Shown piece after piece: positions 35,431 through 44,531 of a DNA stretch of 64,000 bases (position 1 is the stretch's first letter; every line of letters starts with the position of its first letter). A program made the position numbers and the translations under genes. Source of the DNA: Alteromonas sp. BL110. Its GTDB lineage: Bacteria > Pseudomonadota > Gammaproteobacteria > Enterobacterales > Alteromonadaceae. The stretch spans positions 2,728,001 to 2,792,000 of the forward strand of contig NZ_CP031967.1 of assembly GCF_003443615.1 (NCBI RefSeq). Reading direction: 5' to 3'. A model generated the notes under the pieces. The model was not told where the DNA came from and made no database searches. It saw only the letters and a program-made list of their open reading frames with translations.

Positions 35431-36114
35431 ATGGTGAAAGACGGGTTTCCAGTACACATCATCAGCGATATTGTTTCGCATCCCCATTTCAAAAATGTAC
35501 TTCCGAATGCCTATCACGTTGATGGTATGATCTTTGCGGTGGCCGCCGCACCAGAAATCCCCATGCCCGAGCAATGGATGCCTTGGCTTATTCAATCTGG
35601 AGACAGCAAACTAGTAGACAAAGATGTCGATACGCTGGCAGATACCTTAATGAGCGGCTTGCGCGCCCATTTAGACTTTATGCGCCAGAGTAAATCGCCC
35701 TTACCCATTGAGCTCACCGAAGCGATAGAGGTGGAAGGAGCGATGAGGCCTTCAAAGGAGTTGGAAAGCTGGCTGAACGGCTTATTACAAGTACATAAAC
35801 AATTAGAGCCAGTCTGGCAAAATGCATGGAACCATCTTGAGAAGCATTCGGGAAAGAATAAGAGAGACGGCGAAGATAAGCTAGCTGAGCCTGCAGAGGC
35901 GAGGTTGTCCCGCTGTTTAAAACTTTTTTCAACGCTTGCGAATATCGAGTTGGCCTTGTCCTACAGAAACGAAAAACAAGTGACCCAGCTTGAAAGTAGT
36001 ATACACATGCTTGTTAAACAGTTGCCATCGGTACTCGCAGATTACACGAATTTATCAGGCGAGTTGGCGCAAGCTTTACCTAATCAATTCGAAACCTTTA
36101 ACAAGATTACTTAG
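35431..36114 (+). CDS. UPF0149 (YecA/YgfB-like) family protein
   Basis: A 227-residue cytoplasmic protein. The region AYHVDGMIFAVAAAPEIPMPEQWMPWLIQ (about residues 28-57) matches the hydrophobic core block of UPF0149 proteins (usually HGFLTGLACGPEL..WLP..). The remainder is helical and charged. No C-terminal SEC-C zinc motif is present, unlike many YecA proteins. The function of the family is unknown. Start ATG 35431 has AAGGAAGG upstream. The nearest neighbours are unrelated. Confidence 0.65.
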   Translation: MVKDGFPVHIISDIVSHPHFKNVLPNAYHVDGMIFAVAAAPEIPMPEQWMPWLIQSGDSKLVDKDVDTLADTLMSGLRAHLDFMRQSKSPLPIELTEAIEVEGAMRPSKELESWLNGLLQVHKQLEPVWQNAWNHLEKHSGKNKRDGEDKLAEPAEARLSRCLKLFSTLANIELALSYRNEKQVTQLESSIHMLVKQLPSVLADYTNLSGELAQALPNQFETFNKIT

Positions 36115-36145
36115 ACCTTTATCTAATTGGCTGCAACGCATCTGA

Positions 36146-36337
36146 TTAGCGTTGCCTTTGCTGTTGGTGACGTTGATTTAAAGTGTGTTTGAGCGAGGCT
36201 GTGTAGCTATCTAGCTCAAGCTTCGCCTTTTCATATTGCTCGTTTAACAGTATTGAGGCTGGCTCTCTCATAAGCGCCTTGAACGCAATATCTGTCTGTT
36301 TGAGCAAGTGTTTGAGGTGTTGATTACTATCATCCAT
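36146..36337 (-). CDS. Small helical hypothetical protein
   Basis: A 63-residue protein, MDDSNQHLKHLLKQTDIAFKALMREP onward, predicted as two amphipathic helices with a Gln/Arg-rich tail (NQRHQQQRQR). It has no signal peptide and no known motif. A CGGAA stretch precedes the ATG at 36337. The GCAACGC/GCGTTGC hairpin at 36133-36155, between it and UPF0149, may end one or both transcripts. It could be real or spurious; codon use looks coding. Confidence 0.5.
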   Translation of the reverse strand: MDDSNQHLKHLLKQTDIAFKALMREPASILLNEQYEKAKLELDSYTASLKHTLNQRHQQQRQR

Positions 36338-36516
36338 GGTAAACATTCCGATAAAAACAATTCAATAAACCCGATATATGGTGAGTTCGGGCAGCTATGT
36401 GTGATGTCTACAACACGCTCTACTTTAAGTTTTACAAACTTCTTACATCACACAGTAGTACTGGTCCTTAAGTACTGACTTCCTTAATGCCTATGAATGC
36501 CTGCGTGTAGCTAAAC

Positions 36517-36945
36517 CTAAAATGGCTTAACTACAGCCAGACATACGATGGCAAGAATAATTAACACCGGGGCTTCATTCAAAAAGCGATAGAAGCGCGG
36601 AGTGTGCCTATTTTCATCTCGTGCGAACTGCTTCATCAATTTAAACAAATAGAAGTGGTAGCCGTAAATAGCAAGCAGTAGCAGTAATTTTATATGTAGC
36701 CATCCTGACATTTTAAACCAGGTACCGCCATAGCTGACAATGAGCGCAACGCCGAATGCCAGAGTTAATAAGGCGAATGGGGTAACGAAGAGCCATAATC
36801 GACGTTCCATGACCTTAAATTCATCTTTAACTATTTGAGACTGAGTCGTGGCATGATAAACGAACAGTCGCGGTAAATAGAAAAGTCCTGCCATCCACGC
36901 CAGCATGAAAAAGATGTGCAGTGCTTTAAACCATAAAATGTACAT
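36517..36945 (-). CDS. hemJ: Protoporphyrinogen oxidase HemJ
   Basis: A 142-residue inner-membrane protein of the HemJ (UPF0093) family, which oxidises protoporphyrinogen IX in heme synthesis in bacteria lacking HemG and HemY. Four transmembrane helices are visible. The conserved His10 (WFKALHIFFMLAWMAGLFYLPRLFVYH) and the central Lys/His helix (WLHIKLLLLLAIYGYHFYL) are the expected heme/porphyrin-associated residues. Its ATG starts one base after the stop of the upstream chloride-channel gene, so the two are co-transcribed. Confidence 0.94.
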   Translation of the reverse strand: MYILWFKALHIFFMLAWMAGLFYLPRLFVYHATTQSQIVKDEFKVMERRLWLFVTPFALLTLAFGVALIVSYGGTWFKMSGWLHIKLLLLLAIYGYHFYLFKLMKQFARDENRHTPRFYRFLNEAPVLIILAIVCLAVVKPF

Positions 36946-36946
36946 A

Positions 36947-38623
36947 TTAATAATGTGCCTTTTGTAAGAAGCTTTGCAAGATATTCCAGGTTACTACGCC
37001 AATGATATCGTTAAGCTCCTGATCGTAAATATAAACTGCGCCAGAGCGCGAGTTTTTAAGATGTTCGTATACTTCGTGCAGCGTAGACTGCGCGCTGATG
37101 CCTTCCATTTCATAATAGTTTAACGCTGTAGCGTCGTGTTCCAGACTTACATTATATTGGACCAGCTTATACTGCACATCTATTTCAAATTTTGACTTCT
37201 GAATGACAATTTTTGTTGGGTCCCCTTCCAAATAGTTGATTAATGCTTGTTCTGGGGCATCGTGAAAAAGCTTATAATCTGTGTTCATTGCCGCTAGTAC
37301 ACCGGTCTTTTCAAGGGCTTCTCTGATAGACGAAATAGCATATGGAAGGTTCTGATAGTCGAGCTGTCGTATAAAGATAGAGCGGTTGCCGAAAAACTGC
37401 GTAGACGTTACGTATGCAGGCACTATTACCAGCATAGCTGGCAAAATTATTTGAGGGCTATAGGAGAGCTCCATAACCGCAGATAGTGCAGCTAGAGGCG
37501 CGTGTAAGACCGCTGTTAACATACCCGCAATCCCCAGCAATGCAAAGCTGTTAGTAAATTCAGGCACGTTGATAAAGTACGACAACGGCAATAAAAGCAC
37601 GGCGCCAGCAAGCATACCTATGACCATAACCGGCCCTATGATCCCTCCAGGGATACCAAGACCGATAGCAAATACCGCCAAGATAACCTTAAACACAAGG
37701 GTAGATACTAACAATAGAGCGCCAGGGGAACTATCGAATAAGTGCTCCACGTCGATAAAATTTGCCCCAAGCGCTTCTGGTATAAACATGCCAATAGACC
37801 CGGTAATCAGTGCAGCAAGTATCAAGCGCCACACCATTGAAACCGGTCGGAACCAAGTCATAACACGCATAAGTTGGCTATTAAAAAGCACCGCCAACAT
37901 ACCCAACAAAATGCCTAACAGTACTAAATAGAAATACATCCATTGGCTAAAGGCATTAAACGATAAGAAGGAAAGCTCATTAACCTCACCGAATACGATA
38001 CGGGTAAGCACTGAGCCACAGGCAGCGGCCAGCATGATAGGTACAAATATGTGGATTTTGTATTCTCGAAGCACCACTTCCATTACAAAGATGACGGCAG
38101 CGAAGGGGGTATTAAACGATGCAGAAATACCCGCAGCAATGCCACAGCCGGCAAGAATTCGAATGCTGTTGTAGGGCAAACGGAGCCATTGCCCAAGAAA
38201 GCTACTGCCCGAAGCCCCCATATGCACAGAGGGGCCTTCACGACCTACGACAAAGCCACCAGCTAACGCCAGCATACCGCCAAAAAACTGGTTTATGGTT
38301 GTTCTGAAAGGCACATAACCGTAATAGTATTTTACCCGGTGAATGACAAAAGGAATACCCAAGCGGTAATGCTTGAAGCCGGTGAGAAAAGCAATGAACA
38401 GTATTAAGCCTACACTAATAAGCGGCATAACCAGCCACACTAACCAGTCGTAAGCAAGAACTGACTTTAGCGACGATACCCCTGTTTCTTGAAGCCATTC
38501 AACACATAGTCGAAACAGTATAATAATAAGCGCCGCGCAGGTTCCCCCTACAATGCCCAGCATGCACAACTGAATAGTAGTGCGTGGATGAGCTAACTCC
38601 TCTCTTAAAGCCTGCAAGCGCAT
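36947..38623 (-). CDS. ClC-family chloride channel/antiporter with CBS-like C-terminus
   Basis: A 558-residue membrane protein. The ClC signatures are partly altered. The first anion-site motif GSGIP appears as RLGIP (Ser replaced by Leu), GREGP is intact with the gating Glu (VVGREGPSVHMGA), and the third motif reads GIPGGIIGP. The internal proton-path Glu is plausible in FVMEVVL. About 150 C-terminal residues (from MNTDYKLFHDAP) form a cytoplasmic CBS-like domain ending in AVYIYDQELNDIIGVVTWNILQSFL. It is a Cl-/H+ exchanger or channel. It is first in an operon with hemJ. Confidence 0.92.
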   Translation of the reverse strand: MRLQALREELAHPRTTIQLCMLGIVGGTCAALIIILFRLCVEWLQETGVSSLKSVLAYDWLVWLVMPLISVGLILFIAFLTGFKHYRLGIPFVIHRVKYYYGYVPFRTTINQFFGGMLALAGGFVVGREGPSVHMGASGSSFLGQWLRLPYNSIRILAGCGIAAGISASFNTPFAAVIFVMEVVLREYKIHIFVPIMLAAACGSVLTRIVFGEVNELSFLSFNAFSQWMYFYLVLLGILLGMLAVLFNSQLMRVMTWFRPVSMVWRLILAALITGSIGMFIPEALGANFIDVEHLFDSSPGALLLVSTLVFKVILAVFAIGLGIPGGIIGPVMVIGMLAGAVLLLPLSYFINVPEFTNSFALLGIAGMLTAVLHAPLAALSAVMELSYSPQIILPAMLVIVPAYVTSTQFFGNRSIFIRQLDYQNLPYAISSIREALEKTGVLAAMNTDYKLFHDAPEQALINYLEGDPTKIVIQKSKFEIDVQYKLVQYNVSLEHDATALNYYEMEGISAQSTLHEVYEHLKNSRSGAVYIYDQELNDIIGVVTWNILQSFLQKAHY

Positions 38624-38727
38624 GTTGTGGTACAGTAGATTAACGTAGCTAGCAGCTTACCATAAACACTTAAAATTCATAATATTTAGAACGCGTTAGC
38701 GTTTTGTAGTTTTTTAATGAAGAAATT

Positions 38728-39435
38728 ATGACAACAGACCAATTAAAAGAATTATTAGGCAACTATAAATGGACCTTGATGGTGGCCTTCATCATGTTCG
38801 TCATGATTGGGTTTGGATACAAGCTCGCGCGAATTATTGATGAAGGCGACAGCAAGAAAGTGCAGGCTCAAAAAGAAACTATTGCTATTTTGTCTGAAGA
38901 GAATAATGCGCTAACGACGAAAGTAAATCAGCTTGAAGTAGCCGTGGAACTTGCCACACTTGAGTCTGAAAATATCGCGAAAACGTTAAGCGATCAGAAG
39001 AAAGAGCTAGAAGCACAACAAGAGCTGTTAAGCTTTTATGAACGTGTTATGGCGCCGGAGAAAACCGATGACGGCTTTGCTATTGAAGGGGTAGAGGTCT
39101 TTAAATTAAGCGATGCGTCATATCAACTCAGGTTAGTTTTACTACAATCTAAACAGAGAAAAGCAGTGATAAATGGCAACTTAGACATTGCTATTGTGGG
39201 AAAAAAAGATGGAAAGCCTGTTAGGCTAGAATCTGGCAACTCAAGCTTACTTGCTGAAGACGTTAAGTATCGTTTTCGTTTTTTCCAAGCGGTTAACGTA
39301 ACGCTTAACATCGAAGAAGATATAGACGTGGAGACTATTGTTTTTACTACACGGGTTTATGAATATAAAACCCGCAAAGGTAACTATGAGGTTAGCGTGC
39401 CATGGAGCGAAGCGCTCTCAGTGGACGTAGAGTAA
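38728..39435 (+). CDS. DUF6776-like membrane-anchored coiled-coil protein
   Basis: A 235-residue protein: one N-terminal transmembrane helix (WTLMVAFIMFVMIGFGYKLARII, about residues 14-36), a coiled coil (about 45-105) and a C-terminal beta-rich domain (VEVFKLSDASYQLRLVLLQSKQRKAVINGNLDIAIVGKKDGKPV). This architecture matches the DUF6776 family, which in other gammaproteobacteria sits near hemJ, bactofilin and erpA. The role is unknown, perhaps envelope or cell-shape related. It is divergent from clc-hemJ. Confidence 0.75.
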   Translation: MTTDQLKELLGNYKWTLMVAFIMFVMIGFGYKLARIIDEGDSKKVQAQKETIAILSEENNALTTKVNQLEVAVELATLESENIAKTLSDQKKELEAQQELLSFYERVMAPEKTDDGFAIEGVEVFKLSDASYQLRLVLLQSKQRKAVINGNLDIAIVGKKDGKPVRLESGNSSLLAEDVKYRFRFFQAVNVTLNIEEDIDVETIVFTTRVYEYKTRKGNYEVSVPWSEALSVDVE

Positions 39436-39518
39436 GCCCCTGAATGTCATGGTTTAGCTAAGTCCATGATTAAACCATATCGCACCTCAGTTATTACCTA
39501 GGGCATAGTTTTGCTGAT

Positions 39519-40766
39519 TCATTCAAAGAAATACCAGTAGCCATAGCCTACAAGAAAAGCTGGAATGGCAGAGTACACCGTAGCGATAAGGGCTGCCTTT
39601 GGTGAAAGCGCGATAGCGGGAAACAAGGCATCGCCATCGTTACTAATCGCGTTGCCTAATTGAGCTGAAAAAGGAACTGCGCCATTTAAATACAAACTGG
39701 TGACCAATATTTGAGGGCCGCAGCCGGGTAAAAAACCTATAACAATAGCCAAGCCGACCAAGCCAGGTCCCATAGCTTCAAGCATTCCAGCTATGTCTAG
39801 CCCAAACCAGACAACAGAAAGCTCGAAAATCAAAAATGCGAGTATCACCCATGCCAATACAAATTGCGTATCTAACGCGGCTTTTTCCTGCCACTTAGGA
39901 GGGGGCGGGATAACGTCTTCTTTGGTGACTGAGGCGTATCCGCTTCCCGAACCACACAGTGACCAAAGCACCAAACTTGCTATACACAAAGAGGCGCCAA
40001 TTAGTGTTAGTGTACTCTCACTAATGGCCAAGTAACTGTGAACGGGGAGTTGAAATGCCAGAGCTAAGGCAATTGCTAGCGACGGTAAGCTCACAACCAT
40101 CCAGAATACTTTGGATAGTGATACGGCTTTATGGCTTAGTGTTTGCGGTTTATCGGTGTTCTGGGGCTCTTCATTCGAATCAACAGTTTCAGGTGCTCGA
40201 TAATTGTGGAATTTATTAACCACTAATCCCGTCGCGGCGCCTACAGTGACACTGACCGCCATAACGGTTAACGCATCTAATGGTGCCTGAGCTAGCAACA
40301 AAAAGGCTGCATCGCCCATGGTGCTAGTTAGTACTGCAACTACTGCCCCAAAACTGGTAACACCTCGCGTGTACTGGGTCACTACAATAATTGCACCGCC
40401 ACAGCCGGGCAGAGCACCAAGCATTGCCGAAAGGCCTACTTCGTGGACGGGGTGCGTTTTCATATAATTGCCAATGGCGTCGGCTGAGACCCGCAATGTG
40501 GCTAGGTAATAAAGTGCAAGTGATGCATAAACAAACGCCGCTACTTGGAAGTATGCGTCTGATAAAACGGAAAGCGTCACAGAGCGGGTGCTGCTATAAG
40601 CGAGTAGGGTTACAACTAAAAGCGGCATCAGCAGCCGCTTGTTAGCCAACAGCGGGTAAAGAGTGCTTTGAATGAAACCTTGAGTAGAGCCACCAAGAAG
40701 CCGTGGTCGATACTTATCGCGTTCCAACGCTTTTGCACTTTTCGATGTATGGGACGCTGTATTCAT
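39519..40766 (-). CDS. MneA-like putative manganese exporter (ArsP_2/DUF2899)
   Basis: A 415-residue membrane protein with about ten helices in two repeats. The repeats carry related motifs, LGALPGCGGAIIVVTQYTRGVTSFGAVVAVLTSTMGDAAFLLL and IGFLPGCGPQILVTSLYLNGAVPFSAQLGNAISNDGDALFPAIAL. Paired PGCG and D motifs are typical of PF11449 proteins, including the Vibrio MneA manganese exporter, so Mn2+ export is the best guess. The central linker is acidic. No manganese riboswitch is seen in the 90 bp upstream. Confidence 0.8.
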   Translation of the reverse strand: MNTASHTSKSAKALERDKYRPRLLGGSTQGFIQSTLYPLLANKRLLMPLLVVTLLAYSSTRSVTLSVLSDAYFQVAAFVYASLALYYLATLRVSADAIGNYMKTHPVHEVGLSAMLGALPGCGGAIIVVTQYTRGVTSFGAVVAVLTSTMGDAAFLLLAQAPLDALTVMAVSVTVGAATGLVVNKFHNYRAPETVDSNEEPQNTDKPQTLSHKAVSLSKVFWMVVSLPSLAIALALAFQLPVHSYLAISESTLTLIGASLCIASLVLWSLCGSGSGYASVTKEDVIPPPPKWQEKAALDTQFVLAWVILAFLIFELSVVWFGLDIAGMLEAMGPGLVGLAIVIGFLPGCGPQILVTSLYLNGAVPFSAQLGNAISNDGDALFPAIALSPKAALIATVYSAIPAFLVGYGYWYFFE

Positions 40767-40857
40767 TACAACTTCACTCTCAAATTACTGAACACTTATT
40801 TGGAGGCGCAAAATTGAAAATGCGCCTACCTTTTGTCTATCGGCAAATTGCATACGC

Positions 40858-41307
40858 TTAGCTAGAAAGCGTAACCGTGCCTTTCATAACGCCGATATGA
40901 CCGGGAAATGAGCAGAAGAACATGTACTCTTCGTCTTTGCTTAGACCTTCAACAGAGAAAGTAGTAGAGGTTTGTTCGCCGCCACCAATTATATCTGTAG
41001 CGCCAATTACACGATCATCACCAGGCTTAATGTAGTCATTATCGAGTCCAGCGCTCATGCCGTCTGTTGCTACCGGCTGCCCGTTCTCTTTGGTGGTCAT
41101 TACCCAGTTATGACCCATGGATTGCTTCGGTAGTTGACCTGTATGCTTAAGCGTAACGGTAAATTCGGTGCAGCTTGCAGGAATCGTTACGTTTTTCGTG
41201 TTGAACTGCATAGCGTCGTTTGATTCCACAGTAGCCTCACATTCGCTAGCAAACGCGCTTGAAGCTAAAAGGAAAAGGGCTGTGCCGCCAAGTAGTTTCT
41301 TGATCAT
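40858..41307 (-). CDS. azu: Azurin (type 1 copper protein)
   Basis: A 149-residue periplasmic electron carrier. The signal peptide ends at residue 20 (SSAFA) and the mature protein begins SECEATVESNDAMQFN. The copper ligands are His66 (MGHNW), Cys132 (FFCSFPGH), His137 and Met141, which in mature numbering are His46, Cys112, His117 and Met121, exactly the azurin pattern. It may donate electrons to respiratory oxidases, peroxidases or nitrite reductase. A Fur-like box lies about 97 bp upstream. Confidence 0.96.
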   Translation of the reverse strand: MIKKLLGGTALFLLASSAFASECEATVESNDAMQFNTKNVTIPASCTEFTVTLKHTGQLPKQSMGHNWVMTTKENGQPVATDGMSAGLDNDYIKPGDDRVIGATDIIGGGEQTSTTFSVEGLSKDEEYMFFCSFPGHIGVMKGTVTLSS

Positions 41308-41404
41308 GAATAATATCCTTTAAATATAGATTAATCGCACCGTTCGGTGGAATTAGAAGGTTCCATTTTCAATACGAAAAAGCATAACACTGGATCAATT
41401 TAAA

Positions 41405-41419
41405 TGCTAATAATTATCA
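41405..41419. promoter_or_regulatory. Fur-like palindrome
   Basis: TGCTAATAATTATCA matches the 7-1-7 Fur consensus TGATAAT-N-ATTATCA at all but one base of one arm. It lies between azurin (minus) and the hypothetical gene at 41511 (plus), about 90-100 bp from each start. Confidence 0.45.
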
Positions 41420-41510
41420 TTTGTGTTTTTGTGGTGGGTTTGCTATCAATAGTTCTTACCTATCCACTGCGTTATTTTTTTGATGCACACTTGATAAACG
41501 AAAAAAGCTA

Positions 41511-41843
41511 ATGTCATCGATACGAAATACACGTAAACAAATTCGTTTTGGACACAACGGTGTTGAACTAGATGTATTGGTTAACTATTTAGAAAGTGTG
41601 ACCTGCATTGCTAATTTACTACCGCAAAAAAGCGACAAGTTTGCGATTTATAAAAATGCTGTTGAATTGCTGTATGAAGTCATTTGTGACCCGCTAGTTT
41701 GTAAACAATGGCGCTATGCCTGTTTAGACCACTTATACAAGCCTTTACTTAACGCTGAGCGCTACGTTTGTACCGAGAGTGATCGAATTACGCTTGCAAG
41801 GTTAAAAATAGATATGCATGTGCTAGTCCCACATTTTTTATGA
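41511..41843 (+). CDS. Hypothetical protein
   Basis: A 110-residue protein I do not recognise. It is basic at the start (MSSIRNTRKQIRFGHNGVELDVLVNYLESV) and then helical, with five cysteines (TCIANLL, EVICDPLVCKQW, YACLDH, RYVCTE) and several Trp/Tyr residues. There is no signal peptide or membrane helix. The cysteines are not in a recognisable zinc or Fe-S spacing. The start has only a weak purine stretch upstream. It lies between azurin and fumC. Confidence 0.5.
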   Translation: MSSIRNTRKQIRFGHNGVELDVLVNYLESVTCIANLLPQKSDKFAIYKNAVELLYEVICDPLVCKQWRYACLDHLYKPLLNAERYVCTESDRITLARLKIDMHVLVPHFL

Positions 41844-41967
41844 GCAGCCAACGAGGGTGATATCTAATAACTACTATTAGTTTGTACTTAAAACCCCGAG
41901 TAGACCTTTGATGGCAGCGTGATAAACACGCCAAAAATTCCGTTACATCAACACAAGGATACGAGTT

Positions 41968-43335
41968 ATGACAGCAACACGCACAGAACGCGACAGCATG
42001 GGTGAGTTACAAGTGCCTGAAGATGCACTTTACGGCGCACAAACTCAACGTGCTATTCAAAACTTTCCGGTCAGTGGGCAGCGCATGCCTGAAGCTTTTA
42101 TACGCGCGTTGCTCACTGTGAAAAAAGCCGCAGCTCAATCAAATATGAAGCTGAAAGCGCTGGATAGTGACTGCGGTCAGGCGATAGTTAAGGCCTGCGA
42201 TGAACTGTTGGCCCTTGATGATGTTATGCAACACTTTCCGGTAGATGTCTTTCAGACAGGGTCAGGTACTAGTACAAACATGAATGCCAACGAGGTGATA
42301 GCGCGTTTGGCGTCTCGTTATTCAAGTGAAGAGGTTCACCCGAACGATCATGTAAATTACGGGCAAAGTTCAAATGATGTAATACCAACAACCATTCACG
42401 TAAGCGCAGCTATTGCCTTGTCAAATGAGCTAGTGCCTGCTGTTGAAGGTCTGGTTCACATTATTGAAACGAAAGCAAAGTCGGTTGCGCAATATTGTAA
42501 AACGGGCCGCACTCACTTAATGGATGCGATGCCTGTAAGGATGGACCAAAGCCTACTTGCTTGGGCATCTCAGCTTAAGCAGCAGTTGAAAAATCTTCGT
42601 GCTGTGCAACCTGCTATCCAAACCCTTGCTCAGGGAGGAACGGCAGTGGGCACGGGGGTAAACGCCCATGCTGACTTTGCAACAACATTTTCAGATACAC
42701 TAGGAGAGCTGACCGATATCGCGTTTAAACCAGCAGATAATTCCTTTGCGCTTATTGGCTCTCAAGACACCGCAGTAACGCTTTCAGGTGCGACGAAAAG
42801 CTTGGCAGTTACCTTAATGAAAATTGCCAATGACCTGCGCTGGATGAATTCCGGCCCGCTAGCTGGTTTGGGCGAAATAGCTTTGCCAGCATTACAGCCC
42901 GGCTCATCGATAATGCCGGGCAAGGTTAACCCAGTTATTCCTGAAGCGGTGGCAATGGCGTCAGCACAGGTAATAGGCAACGACGCGGCAATTACTGTAG
43001 GCGGGCAATCTGGAAACTTTGAGCTCAATGTCATGCTGCCCATGATTGCCAGTAATTTGTTATCAAGCTTGTCGCTAATGACCAACAGTGCAACGCTTAT
43101 CGGAGAACAGGCAATTGAAGGATTCACGGTCAACCAAGACAACATTGAAGCGCCTCTTTACAGAAACCCTGTCCTCGTTACCGCGCTTAACCCTGTCATT
43201 GGCTATGCAAAAGCCGCGGAAATTGCCAAAGCAGCTTATAAAGAGAATAAACCTGTTATTGATGTGGCTGAAGCAATGACAGATATTTCTAGAGACGAGC
43301 TGGAGGCCTTACTAGATCCTAGAAATCTCACTTAG
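41968..43335 (+). CDS. fumC: Fumarate hydratase class II
   Basis: A 455-residue iron-independent fumarase of the aspartase/fumarase superfamily, interconverting fumarate and malate. It shows TGSGTSTNMNANEVI (substrate site), YGQSSNDVIPT, TGRTHLMDAMPVRM and the superfamily signature GSSIMPGKVNP with the catalytic Ser. The C-terminal EAMTDISRDELEALLDPRNLT matches the family. It is a single-gene unit with a terminator downstream. Class II fumarases often substitute for the Fe-S enzyme under iron limitation or oxidative stress. Confidence 0.96.
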   Translation: MTATRTERDSMGELQVPEDALYGAQTQRAIQNFPVSGQRMPEAFIRALLTVKKAAAQSNMKLKALDSDCGQAIVKACDELLALDDVMQHFPVDVFQTGSGTSTNMNANEVIARLASRYSSEEVHPNDHVNYGQSSNDVIPTTIHVSAAIALSNELVPAVEGLVHIIETKAKSVAQYCKTGRTHLMDAMPVRMDQSLLAWASQLKQQLKNLRAVQPAIQTLAQGGTAVGTGVNAHADFATTFSDTLGELTDIAFKPADNSFALIGSQDTAVTLSGATKSLAVTLMKIANDLRWMNSGPLAGLGEIALPALQPGSSIMPGKVNPVIPEAVAMASAQVIGNDAAITVGGQSGNFELNVMLPMIASNLLSSLSLMTNSATLIGEQAIEGFTVNQDNIEAPLYRNPVLVTALNPVIGYAKAAEIAKAAYKENKPVIDVAEAMTDISRDELEALLDPRNLT

Positions 43336-43378
43336 CTGTAAAGGCCTAAACCAAGTGTTAGAAACAGACTTGTATTGA

Positions 43379-43409
43379 AAAAAGTGCGACTTACCATCGC
43401 ACTTTTTTT
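43379..43409 (+). terminator. Terminator of fumC
   Basis: AAAAAGTGCGA and TCGCACTTTTT pair over 11 bp with a 7-nt loop and end in a T run, about 45 bp past the stop codon. Confidence 0.9.
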
Positions 43410-43706
43410 GTGCTGGAAGTGATAGTTAGTTGTAAGGAAGTTCGGTAAAAAAATCGCAGAGCACCTGCTTGCCTAAAAACTATTCGATGGTTGGCACGTT
43501 CTTAGCTAGCTCATAGCTAATAACTTGAGTAAAACCTGTTTTAACCGGTATACAGTTGCTGTATGTGATCAGGAATTTTGGTACAGTGATGCAATAAATT
43601 ATTTGTATAGCTGCGTAAGACAGCGATAGACATTAGCGCTAATAGGTTTTGCTTATTTTGATGGCGAATTGCTAGGAAAAAAGTAACGCCTTTTCGGGAT
43701 GAAAAA
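43410..43706. other. Intergenic region before minC
   Basis: About 300 bases. The only distinct feature is the short palindrome ATACAG-TTG-CTGTAT at about 43549-43563, of unknown use. The minC promoter must lie in this stretch but I cannot assign it with confidence. Confidence 0.5.
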
Positions 43707-44501
43707 ATGACAGAAACTTGCTTTCGCATGAAGGGCACTACGCTCACCAGTATTGTGTTAGAAGTAATAGATTTTGAGCCAGATAACTTCGAGGCTCAGT
43801 TATCTAAGAAAGTTGCGAGCGCGCCGCAGTTCTTTACCCGTTCCTCACTGATTTTGCATTTGATAAAGCCTTTGTCTGCTACCGAGTTTGAACTGCTAGT
43901 GGCACTTTGCCGTCGGTTGCAATTGCAGCCTATGGCGGTGAAAGGTGAAGTGGCAGAACTTAAACCGACCATTAATGATTTGGGATTAGCTGATGTAAGC
44001 CAAAGTAAATTTACAGATAGCGCTCTTCGTTCACAAAAAGAAAGCGCTAATAACGGCACGGAAAGCGGCAGCAACAAAGCCCATAGCAACGAGCGCGCGT
44101 CTCAGGCACAGCAGCATGCGGCTGCAGAGCCTCCTAAAAGTGAGCCAGCTCCCATAGCAGCCCCGGCACTTAAGCCAGCTAAAGTCATCAATCGACCTGT
44201 ACGTTCTGGCCAGCAAGTTTATGCTGAAGGTAGTGATTTGGTGGTAACCGCGTCGGTAAGTGAAGGTGCTGAGCTATTGGCCGATGGTAACATTCATGTT
44301 TACGGTACGTTGCGCGGACGCGCGTTAGCTGGCGTTAAAGGCAACACGGGGGCTCGTGTATTTTGTCAGTCATTAGACGCAGAACTCATTTCAATTGCTG
44401 GGCAATTCATTATGCACGACACCGTAAAGGGTGAGTGCTGGAAGAAGCCTGCACAAGTGTATTTAGAAGAAGAAACATTACGTATAGAGCCGTTAGCTTA
44501 A
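43707..44501 (+). CDS. minC: Septum site-determining protein MinC
   Basis: A 264-residue inhibitor of FtsZ ring formation. The N-terminal domain (RMKGTTLTSIVLEVIDFEPDNFEAQLSKKVASAPQFFTRSSLILHL) blocks FtsZ polymers. A long Ala/Ser/Pro-rich linker (about residues 115-160) is followed by the C-terminal beta-helix that binds MinD (RPVRSGQQVYAEGSDLVVTASVSEGAELLADGNIHVYGTLRGRALAGVKGNTGARVFCQSLDAELISIAG). The linker is longer than in E. coli. First gene of minCDE; minD starts 30 bp downstream. Confidence 0.96.
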   Translation: MTETCFRMKGTTLTSIVLEVIDFEPDNFEAQLSKKVASAPQFFTRSSLILHLIKPLSATEFELLVALCRRLQLQPMAVKGEVAELKPTINDLGLADVSQSKFTDSALRSQKESANNGTESGSNKAHSNERASQAQQHAAAEPPKSEPAPIAAPALKPAKVINRPVRSGQQVYAEGSDLVVTASVSEGAELLADGNIHVYGTLRGRALAGVKGNTGARVFCQSLDAELISIAGQFIMHDTVKGECWKKPAQVYLEEETLRIEPLA

Positions 44502-44531
44502 TGCTTTGTACGCACTAATAGGAAAGAATAG

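Noticed and set aside
40803..40828. AGGCGC/GCGCCT hairpin after azurin, considered as a terminator or manganese riboswitch part
   Set aside because: There is no U run and no match to the yybP-ykoY pattern; the stem is short, with a long A/T loop.
43549..43563. ATACAG-TTG-CTGTAT palindrome upstream of minC, considered as a LexA box
   Set aside because: The half-sites are in the wrong order for LexA (consensus CTGT-N8-ACAG). No known regulator fits.
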